Source: Nanobdellota archaeon (lineage in GTDB: Archaea; Nanobdellota; Nanobdellia; SCGC-AAA011-G17; JAFCDX01). Taken from it: a DNA stretch of 28,874 bases. This document shows, in pieces, positions 23,278 through 28,874 of the stretch. The notes under the pieces were generated by a model that saw only the letters and a list, made by a program, of their open reading frames with translations, was not told the DNA's origin and searched no databases. A program made the position numbers and the translations under genes. Location of the stretch: assembly GCA_018816585.1 (NCBI GenBank), contig JAHIVQ010000073.1, positions 1 to 28,874 on the forward strand, read 5' to 3'. Within the stretch, counting starts at the first letter, position 1. Each line of letters opens with the position of its first letter.

Positions 23278-23481
23278 ATGAAAAGAATACTACCCTTGGC
23301 AGCAATGGAGAAATTATTAAAAAAAGCAGGTGCACCAAGAGTAAGTGATAGTGCAAAAAAGGCTCTTGCTGAAATACTTGAAGATTATTCTGCTGAACTT
23401 TCTGACAAGGCAATAAAGATAGCTTATCATGCAAAAAGAAAAACAATAAAAGCAGAGGATATAAAACTAGCTCAAAGATAA
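23278..23481 (+). CDS. archaeal histone (HMf family)
   Basis: DNA-wrapping histone-fold protein, 67 aa, the normal length with no tails. It shows the whole fold: helix 1 (LAAMEKLLKKAGAPRVS), helix 2 (SAKKALAEILEDYSAELSDKAIKIA) and KRKTIKAEDIKLA for loop 2 and helix 3. The conserved loop-1 Arg (APRVSD) and KTIKAEDI are present. It forms dimers and longer stacks on DNA. It has its own TATA box, and its TAA shares one base with the next ATG, so a membrane protein is expressed with it. Confidence 0.96.
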   Translation: MKRILPLAAMEKLLKKAGAPRVSDSAKKALAEILEDYSAELSDKAIKIAYHAKRKTIKAEDIKLAQR

Positions 23482-23681
23482 TGGTATCAAAAAGAATAAT
23501 TGGAATGTTGCAAAGAGAACATGGAAAAAAAGATATGTTGTCCTCTTTTGTATTATTATTAATTGGTGCTTATATGTATGCAAATGAAATAAATTACATC
23601 AATTATGATATAAAATATTTTTCTCTTATTGTATTGGTAATAGGAGCTTTATTATTCATAAGAAGTCTCGCGAGCCATTAA
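23481..23681 (+). CDS. small membrane protein, 66 aa
   Basis: Unrecognised. A basic, soluble start (MVSKRIIGMLQREHGKKD) precedes two hydrophobic segments (MLSSFVLLLIGAYMYA and YFSLIVLVIGALLFIRSLA) joined by a Tyr/Asn-rich loop. Its ATG uses the last base of the histone stop, implying re-initiation from the histone message. Confidence 0.65.
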   Translation: MVSKRIIGMLQREHGKKDMLSSFVLLLIGAYMYANEINYINYDIKYFSLIVLVIGALLFIRSLASH

Positions 23682-23682
23682 A

Positions 23683-24060
23683 ATGGAACCAAAAAAAGAA
23701 GTTTATATCTCAGAAAAAGCATTATCAAAATTAAAAAATGATAGGTTTATCAGAGAAAAGAAGAATAAAAAATGGTATTTAGAAAAAATACTTAGCATAG
23801 TTAATGATCCTATAGGTTATCATCATGAGACCATAGGAAAATTTTCTGTTGGTCCAAGAGGCCATGAAAAAAGAAGAATTGTGTGGAGCTTTTCAATTTC
23901 AGGGGATACAATTAAGGTGTATATAGCTGATTTATTATATCATATAAGTTCTGGCGGATATGTTGGTAGTTGGGATATAGAAGCAAGAGAAAGAAGAATA
24001 ACACCCCAAAGTTATAATTATATACAATTCAAAGATTTAAGACAAGTAGTTAATTTATAA
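23683..24060 (+). CDS. hypothetical protein, 125 aa (faint RelE/ParE-like look)
   Basis: Unrecognised with confidence. A basic helical start (SEKALSKLKNDRFIREKKNKKW) is followed by a possible beta sheet (GKFSVGPRGHEKRRIVWSFSISGDTIKVYIADLLYH). The order helices then 'P-G..RRIVW...IKVY' recalls RelE/ParE-fold nucleases, but no antitoxin gene adjoins and the catalytic residues cannot be assigned. It starts one base after the preceding stop, so it is the last gene of the histone transcript unit. Confidence 0.6.
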   Translation: MEPKKEVYISEKALSKLKNDRFIREKKNKKWYLEKILSIVNDPIGYHHETIGKFSVGPRGHEKRRIVWSFSISGDTIKVYIADLLYHISSGGYVGSWDIEARERRITPQSYNYIQFKDLRQVVNL

Positions 24061-24062
24061 GA

Positions 24063-24392
24063 TTACTCATAATTTTCTGGTGATTTGTATTTTTTTATAA
24101 AATCCTTACAAATTTTTAATGTTTCTTGCATAGTCAAATTCTGAGAATGAGAGTAAGGTAATTTAGCATTAGAACCTTTATCAAGTTCATCTGTAGGATA
24201 CAAAGATAAAGATTGGACACTATATTTCTCAGGCACATTTCTATCCATAAATATTTCCAATATAGAATTATGGTCCCAACCAAATATAATAATTGCCTCT
24301 TCTTCATTTATTGTAATTTCAAGACCTGCTTTAAAAGGTTCTATTTCTTTCTTTAATTTTTCTAAAAGACCAACTGCTTCAGCTTTTTCCAT
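24063..24392 (-). CDS. hypothetical protein, 109 aa
   Basis: Unrecognised soluble protein. A helical N-terminus (EKAEAVGLLEKLKKEIEPFKAG) leads into a beta part (LEITINEEEAIIIFGWDHNSILEIF), then a Ser-rich region and a helical end (MQETLKICKDFIKKYKSPE). TATA box TATTTATAAA is about 25 bases upstream. It converges on the 125-aa gene with 2 bases between stops. Confidence 0.65.
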   Translation of the reverse strand: MEKAEAVGLLEKLKKEIEPFKAGLEITINEEEAIIIFGWDHNSILEIFMDRNVPEKYSVQSLSLYPTDELDKGSNAKLPYSHSQNLTMQETLKICKDFIKKYKSPENYE

Positions 24393-24453
24393 AATTAATT
24401 TGGTTCTAAAACCTTTATAAATATTACTATTTTGTAACTATTATAGAATAGTA

Positions 24454-25029
24454 CTATTTAGCTCTTCTTTGATTTGAAGCTAAACTAGGCCTTATTTTTT
24501 CAGCACCAATGCCTTTATTTAATAAACCTCTACTTTTTCTTCCTGCACTTGTCAATCCCCTAAAAACACGTCCTCTGTTAGCAGGATTATTAATCCAATT
24601 TATCCTATGATCTGCCTTTATTTCCGGTCTTTCAGGGTCAACTAGAATTACTTCAAACCAGATATTCTTTCCATCTTTTGCTAGTAAATAACTGTTAAGA
24701 ACTTCAAGATTAATAAAATTTTTATTTGCTCTCTCTTCAGCAATCCATTGATATGATTTTCCAACAATCTTTCTTCTTCCAAAGTGCTTGCTTCTTCTAC
24801 CCTTTCTTATTTTTTCTCTTTTTCTTCCGCCTCTTGATAACCTTACTCTTGCTATTAAAAATCCTTTTTTTGCTCTATAACCTAGTGATCTTGCTCTATC
24901 TAATCTTGTAGGATTTTCTACTTTTAGAACTACAGGTTCACGTCTCCATTGTATTAATCTAGATTGACGTAAGATTTTATTATCCCCTATATTTCTCCAA
25001 GATTCCTTCATATAATTATAAAGACTCAT
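24454..25029 (-). CDS. rpl15e: large ribosomal subunit protein L15e (eL15)
   Basis: Ribosomal protein shared by archaea and eukaryotes, 191 aa. Recognised by SLYNYMKESWRNIG at the start, then WRREPVVLKVENPTRLDRAR, SLGYRAKKGFLIARVRLSRG, GRRSKHFGRRKIVGKSYQWI and LTSAGRKSRGL. Highly basic. Its ATG is 27 bases from a TATA box that also fits the divergent S2P gene. Confidence 0.97.
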   Translation of the reverse strand: MSLYNYMKESWRNIGDNKILRQSRLIQWRREPVVLKVENPTRLDRARSLGYRAKKGFLIARVRLSRGGRKREKIRKGRRSKHFGRRKIVGKSYQWIAEERANKNFINLEVLNSYLLAKDGKNIWFEVILVDPERPEIKADHRINWINNPANRGRVFRGLTSAGRKSRGLLNKGIGAEKIRPSLASNQRRAK

Positions 25030-25050
25030 ATGTTCAGATTAAAATGAAAG

Positions 25051-25060
25051 ATATTTAAAG
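25051..25060. promoter_or_regulatory. TATA box shared by rpl15e and the S2P-family gene
   Basis: ATATTTAAAG with palindromic TTTAAA (25054-25059). The rpl15e ATG (25029) and the S2P ATG (25082) lie about 27 and 26 bases from its centre. The rpl15e side carries a BRE-like AAAACC, suggesting the stronger direction. No other TATA candidate exists in the 52-base gap. Confidence 0.6.
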
Positions 25061-25081
25061 GTTTTGTTTCATTAAAAATTT

Positions 25082-25633
25082 ATGCTAATAAGCCCTTTAG
25101 AATTATTATATATGTTAATAACAACCTTGGTTATAGCATATATTTTCATGGATTTTATTAAACTGCCGAATCTTAATTTATATAATAAAAAATTTGATTG
25201 GGATAATTTTAAATTTGCAGCTCTAGTTGCAGCACCTGGAATAATACTTCATGAATTAAGCCATAAATTTGTTGCAATGGGATTTGGTTATGAGGCAGTA
25301 TTCCAAATGTGGGCATTTGGTTTATTTATTGGAATATTCTTAAAATGGATAAAAAGCCCTTTTTTGATAATTGCACCAGGTTATGTTTTAATAAATTCCT
25401 TGCAGACAAATTACCAAATAAGCATAATTGCATTTGCGGGACCTGCTATAAATTTAGTGTTATGGTTGGGTTCATGGGCAATACTTAATAATGCAAAAAA
25501 TCTTAAGAGAAAAACAGCTTTATTTTTATATTTAACAAAACAAATAAATATGATATTGTTTATATTCAATATGATACCAATACCACCATTAGATGGATCT
25601 AAAGTTTTACAAGGGATTATTAGCTTGTTTTAA
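25082..25633 (+). CDS. site-2 protease (M50) family membrane metallopeptidase
   Basis: Intramembrane zinc protease-like protein, 183 aa. The zinc motif is HELSH (57-61) within a hydrophobic helix (VAAPGIILHELSHKFVAMGFG). The third ligand region NMIPIPPLDGSK (~163-174) is near the C-terminus. Further helices are IAFAGPAINLVLWLGSWAIL and TKQINMILFIF. It has no PDZ or CBS domain, so it is a minimal form, short for the family. Its last 27 bases overlap the convergent tfe gene. Substrate unknown. Confidence 0.88.
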   Translation: MLISPLELLYMLITTLVIAYIFMDFIKLPNLNLYNKKFDWDNFKFAALVAAPGIILHELSHKFVAMGFGYEAVFQMWAFGLFIGIFLKWIKSPFLIIAPGYVLINSLQTNYQISIIAFAGPAINLVLWLGSWAILNNAKNLKRKTALFLYLTKQINMILFIFNMIPIPPLDGSKVLQGIISLF

Positions 25634-26233
25634 TTCATTCTCAATATCTTCTATTTCCTTTAATGTTTTTTTTATTGCATTTAATTTATCTTCCTGCAAT
25701 AACTTTCCGCATTCAGGACATCTGAAACTTAATTCCATTGCCTCTGCCAAAGGAACACGAATGCATTTATTCGGGCAAATATAGAAATCTGTTTTTTGTT
25801 CAAGCTCTAATTTTTTCTTTAATCTTTCTAATTTTTTTCTTTTTAATTGAAGATATAATTGTTCAAGCCTTTCAGGATAAAAAGTCCAGTAATAAACATA
25901 CCATCCTTTCTGCTTGTCTTTTTTTCTTGATGATGATACTAGATTAAAAGCATCAAGCCTGTAAATAATATTTCTGAACTGGTTTATTGACATCTTTAAT
26001 TTTTCTGCAAGAGAGAATTCAGAAACATTTTTTCTTTTCTGCAATTGCATTATAACATCAACTGCTTCCTTGTTTATCAAATGTGTCATTAAATCATCTA
26101 ATTCTTTTCTTGAAATAATAATCTTAGAAATCTTTACTTGTTTTTTAGTAACTTTTGCTGTTTTTTTAACAACTTTTTTATCAACTTTCTTAATAATTTT
26201 CTTAATAATCTTCTTTTTACTCTTTTTTGGCAT
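25607..26233 (-). CDS. tfe: transcription factor E, alpha subunit (TFE)
   Basis: General transcription factor that helps RNA polymerase open promoters. Seen: a Lys-rich N-terminal tail (1-35), a winged helix (~40-120, with VSEFSLAEKLKMSINQFRNI and GWYVYYWTFYPERL), a coiled linker (~120-148) and a zinc ribbon with C153, C157, C172 and C175. AEAMELSFRCPECG is close to the TFE consensus. The first knuckle reads CPNKC (CX3C) rather than CX2C. Length 208 aa is slightly long because of the basic tail. A TATA-like TTTTATATTT is about 26 bases before the ATG. Confidence 0.88.
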   Translation of the reverse strand: MPKKSKKKIIKKIIKKVDKKVVKKTAKVTKKQVKISKIIISRKELDDLMTHLINKEAVDVIMQLQKRKNVSEFSLAEKLKMSINQFRNIIYRLDAFNLVSSSRKKDKQKGWYVYYWTFYPERLEQLYLQLKRKKLERLKKKLELEQKTDFYICPNKCIRVPLAEAMELSFRCPECGKLLQEDKLNAIKKTLKEIEDIENELKQANNPL

Positions 26234-26333
26234 AGGATTTTTATAAATAGGGCAAATATAAAAAGCTTTTGATTATTTACTACATTCAAATAATAAGAAA
26301 AAGTTTAATAAAGGAGTAAATACTTTAGTTTAT

Positions 26334-26786
26334 ATGTCATTATTCAAAAAAAAGAGGTCAGAAGATTCTATAAAACTACCTGAATTGCCAAAGCTGGAGT
26401 TTCCAAGCTATGAACCTCAGATAAGACCAATTAATGATAGACCAGAAATACATGAATTAAGAGATATAATTAAAGAAACAAAAGAACAATCAGAGATACC
26501 TGTAAGAAAAATGGTTCCACACGGGCTTGAAAGAGCAATGCCAATGAGACATATGGAATTAATGGGAAAAGAAGAAAAGCCATTATTTGTAAGAATTGAC
26601 AATTATAAACAAGCTGTAAATGATATTGAACATATCAAAAACAGATTAAGAGAAGCAGAGCACATTCTTGATGAAGTTGATCGCATAAGACTTGAAGAAA
26701 ACCGTGAATTAGAACAGTGGAGATCAGAAATTAACAGAATAAAAGAGAAACTTCTTGATATTGATAAAAAGTTGTTTGAAGCATAA
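26334..26786 (+). CDS. hypothetical coiled-coil protein, 150 aa
   Basis: Unrecognised cytoplasmic protein. The first ~60 residues are Pro-rich and probably extended (LPELPKLEFPSYEPQIRP). Residues ~80-90 give a short strand-like KPLFVRIDNYKQAV. The last ~60 residues form a long charged coiled coil (HIKNRLREAEHILDEVDRIR and beyond). TATA box AGTTTAATAA lies about 27 bases upstream. The next gene starts on the last base of its stop, and both carry the similar phrase 'lysine/Tyr-V-I-(D/E)-N', so the two proteins probably work as a pair. Confidence 0.72.
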   Translation: MSLFKKKRSEDSIKLPELPKLEFPSYEPQIRPINDRPEIHELRDIIKETKEQSEIPVRKMVPHGLERAMPMRHMELMGKEEKPLFVRIDNYKQAVNDIEHIKNRLREAEHILDEVDRIRLEENRELEQWRSEINRIKEKLLDIDKKLFEA

Positions 26787-27181
26787 TGGAAAAAGAAAAT
26801 CCGATGTATGTTTATATTGAAAATCCTGTTTCTTTCAGAAAGGAAATTCTTGAAAATGCAATAAATACAACTACAATTCTGAAATATTATGAAAGTTTGA
26901 AAATAATAAGAGAAAGAAAAGTAAAAAAAATACAGGAAATAAGAGGCTTAGTTTTAGATATGAAAAAAACAAATAAAAGCCTGATAAACAGCATGCCTGA
27001 ATTACCAGAAGAAAAACCAAAAGAAATTAAGGAAGAGAAGAAAGAAATTCATGAAAAAAAAGAAGTAAAAACCGTTGAAAAACAGATTAAAATAGAACCG
27101 CCAAAAGTTCATGTTTCAAGAGAAGAAGATCAGCTTACAAGAGAAATAATGGATATACAGAGAAAGCTGAAATCATTATAA
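26786..27181 (+). CDS. hypothetical helical protein, 131 aa
   Basis: Unrecognised. It starts MEKENPMYVYIENPVSFRKE and continues helical (LENAINTTTILKYYESLKII) to ~65, followed by a very charged Lys/Glu-rich linker (~70-105) and a short C-terminal helix (QLTREIMDIQRKLKSL). The segment MYVYIENPVSFRKEI parallels LFVRIDNYKQAVNDI of the upstream protein, suggesting distant paralogy. Its ATG uses the last base of the upstream stop. Confidence 0.72.
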   Translation: MEKENPMYVYIENPVSFRKEILENAINTTTILKYYESLKIIRERKVKKIQEIRGLVLDMKKTNKSLINSMPELPEEKPKEIKEEKKEIHEKKEVKTVEKQIKIEPPKVHVSREEDQLTREIMDIQRKLKSL

Positions 27182-27196
27182 AATCATTTTGTATTA

Positions 27197-28874
27197 TCAA
27201 TCTATAGAATTTAATACTTCTGAATTAACAATAACAATTTCCCCGCAGTTTACAACATCTTTCCATGTAATTATAATTCCTTTAGTAGAGAATTGTTTTT
27301 TATTGAGTTTTATTTTTAATCCATATATCCTGTCTCCTTGTATGATAACTTCTTCTATCAAACCAAGATGACGTCCAGAATCTGTATATATTCTTTTGTT
27401 CATTAACCACTTGATACTATTCTCTTTTTTTGGAATAGCGGAAATATTGAATATTATTCCTGCTGCATCTTTTAATCTTTCATACAAGGTTTTTTTATAA
27501 TGATTTTTAATTTCAACTTGATTATTTTTAACTGCCTTATCCATATAAGAGTTTATTACTTTTTTTTGTTCATATAATTTACTTTCTCCATTATACATAA
27601 CTCTTTTCTTCTGCGATAAAAATCTGACTAAAATAATAAGTAAGATTAAAACTATTATTGGGATTAAAATGTAAAATAAATTAGTTAGAGTTATTATTTT
27701 TGCTGCTTCTCCTATACGTGTTTCTTTAATTATATTAAATCTTGAACTACTCTTTGAAACTAAACTATTATATTTTATCTCAACTTCAAATATATATTCT
27801 CCTGGTTTTAAATTTCTTGGAATATATATTTCTTTTACAAAATTTGTTTTTGTATTAATAGCAATTGTTTCAGATTCGGAACTTAATATTTTTCCATCCA
27901 AATCTTTAATAAAGTAAGTTACTAATGTATCTCTTTTTTCCTCATTTTCACCAACATTATATATTGTTATTTCAGCTGTTATTATATCTCCAGCATTAAC
28001 TTCTTTATATTTATCTAATATTCTTAAATTTGTATCAAACAATAATTCTTTTACCGCTTTTCCTATAATTAGTGGCTGTTCTTCAGGAACAGTTACCTTT
28101 GGAGTTTCTGTTATTCCACTTCCACTCCCTCCTGCACCAGCTCCAGCACCTGCAGATGTAACATCAAAAGCATCAAAAGATGTAGCAGGAGTTGTTACTC
28201 CACTTCCTGTTACTAAAGCTCTAAATCTATAAGTTCCTGCTGAATTTGGAGATTGTAATGTAACTGTTGTTGAATTAACTTGTGTAGCAGCAATATACAT
28301 TGTTTCTCCGCTAGAAGTATAGTTTAGTGTCTCAGCATCATTAGTTATCCAATAAGTTATTGTAAAGTCTTGCCCTATATCTGGATTTATGTTTGTAATA
28401 TTTATTACTGTATCAAAGTTTGTAGATGCAGTTACAGAAGAGGGTGCGTAAACTTTTACATCATTTGGACCTCCTCCAAATCCTGGAATTAAAACATTAA
28501 TTTTATTAGAAGTATATGTTTCAAAATTAACACTAGCTGAAGCAATACTAAAAGCATGTTCTGTATTAGATTGTGCTTTTGAAATTATAAGAGAACCAGA
28601 ATAATTATAATCTTGGCTCTTGTTTAAATTTATCCAAGTGTTTAATGATAAATCAGTTAAATCCTGAACATTAATTCCAGTTAAATCAACTCCTCCAGAA
28701 TTAATTACTTGTACTATTATAGTATAATTTACATCGTTTGAACTTTGATTATTATACCAAATATTTTTTAATACTGTTAATTGTTGACCTGTCTCCTGAG
28801 ATGGAATTGTTAGATTGATTGAACTTGAATTTGCAGATATTAAATTATTTGAATATAAATCAATTCCATAAGCT
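27197..28874 (-). CDS. large surface protein with Ig-like domains, one TM helix and a PRC-barrel-like tail (N-terminus beyond window)
   Basis: The frame stays open from the stop at 27197 to the window edge (about 558 residues) with no required start inside; the ATG at 28300 is internal. The visible extracellular part has repeated beta-sandwich features (YTIIVQVINSGGVDLTGINV; FDTVINITNINPDIGQDFTI), a Gly/Ala linker (AGAGAGAGGSGSG) and another domain with ITAEITIYNVGENEEKRD. Then come a transmembrane helix (FYILIPIIVLILLIILVRFL) and a basic cytoplasmic region ending in a PRC-barrel-like fold (KRIYTDSGRHLGLIEEVI, DRIYGLKIKL). It is probably an S-layer-like or adhesion protein tied to an internal PRC domain. 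Confidence 0.82.
   Translation of the reverse strand, partial: AYGIDLYSNNLISANSSSINLTIPSQETGQQLTVLKNIWYNNQSSNDVNYTIIVQVINSGGVDLTGINVQDLTDLSLNTWINLNKSQDYNYSGSLIISKAQSNTEHAFSIASASVNFETYTSNKINVLIPGFGGGPNDVKVYAPSSVTASTNFDTVINITNINPDIGQDFTITYWITNDAETLNYTSSGETMYIAATQVNSTTVTLQSPNSAGTYRFRALVTGSGVTTPATSFDAFDVTSAGAGAGAGGSGSGITETPKVTVPEEQPLIIGKAVKELLFDTNLRILDKYKEVNAGDIITAEITIYNVGENEEKRDTLVTYFIKDLDGKILSSESETIAINTKTNFVKEIYIPRNLKPGEYIFEVEIKYNSLVSKSSSRFNIIKETRIGEAAKIITLTNLFYILIPIIVLILLIILVRFLSQKKRVMYNGESKLYEQKKVINSYMDKAVKNNQVEIKNHYKKTLYERLKDAAGIIFNISAIPKKENSIKWLMNKRIYTDSGRHLGLIEEVIIQGDRIYGLKIKLNKKQFSTKGIIITWKDVVNCGEIVIVNSEVLNSID

Noticed and set aside
23683..24060. Toxin-antitoxin system
   Set aside because: The RelE-like impression is weak, no antitoxin-type gene adjoins, and the upstream genes are a histone and a membrane protein.
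24409..24458. Plus-strand promoter (AAAACCTTTATAAATA) and a small RNA antisense to rpl15e, with the palindrome AATAGTACTATT
   Set aside because: The TATA core is palindromic and fully explained by the minus-strand 109-aa gene; the palindrome overlaps the rpl15e stop and is more likely part of its 3' end.
28298..28300. ATG at 28300 as the start of the last surface protein
   Set aside because: The frame remains open to the window edge and the upstream residues continue Ig-like domain patterns, so this Met is internal.
1..28874. CRISPR array, transposon, prophage or known defence cassette
   Set aside because: No regularly spaced repeats, transposase, integrase, phage structural gene or Cas/nuclease cluster is seen; most genes are chromosomal housekeeping genes.

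Overview
The window is an A+T-rich stretch (roughly 30 % GC judged by eye) of an archaeal chromosome. Archaeal markers are histone, TFE, L15e, stand-alone Bud32, archaeal/eukaryotic-type prolyl-tRNA synthetase, SRP54 with FtsY, a four-subunit pyruvate:ferredoxin oxidoreductase, ADP-forming acyl-CoA synthetase, a tRNA with a 37/38 intron, and TATA boxes centred about 24-28 bp before many start codons (leaderless genes). Gene style (tandem single-chain Lrp, compact spacing, many small unknown membrane proteins) suggests a DPANN lineage near Woesearchaeota/Pacearchaeota; that placement is inference.

Layout. 1-4135: tail of an unknown gene, a small unknown protein, a double Lrp/AsnC regulator, then ftsY and srp54 in tandem. 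4138-6954 (minus): operon for a CARDB-like surface protein, an FtsX/MacB-type permease and its ATPase. 7018-8752: Bud32, a secreted helical protein, a small lipoprotein. 8815-11678: porGDAB. 11679-13106: a scarred segment with an unknown gene, a methyltransferase and two gene-end relics. 13107-15427: pyrE (apparently frameshifted near its 3' end), a small membrane protein, and acdA. 15486-15569: tRNA-Arg(TCG) with intron. 15571-16821: Fic protein behind an inverted repeat, and a small unknown. 16952-18406: proS. 18400-22320 (minus): DHH phosphoesterase, radical SAM, secreted transglutaminase operon. 22372-24060: acdB, membrane protein, histone, two small unknowns. 24063-26233: unknown, rpl15e, S2P-family membrane protease, tfe. 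26334-27181: two helical unknowns. 27197-end: a large surface protein with a cytoplasmic PRC-barrel-like tail.

How the genes fit together. Por plus the two ACD subunits (7 kb apart on opposite strands) make a complete route pyruvate -> acetyl-CoA -> acetate + ATP, typical of fermentative archaea. SRP54/FtsY handle membrane delivery of the many secreted and membrane proteins here. Bud32, tRNA-Arg and ProRS belong to translation; histone and TFE to chromatin and transcription.

No phage, IS element, CRISPR array or recognisable defence cassette is visible. The unusual content is finer: single TATA boxes between divergent genes, two long genes whose conserved N-terminus has no ATG/GTG/TTG start, a tRNA with C33, an operator-like repeat around the fic promoter, a frameshifted pyrE, and duplicated gene ends. 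No gene-free stretch exceeds 300 bases; the longest gaps are 515-670, 12206-12349, 16822-16951 and 12977-13106.
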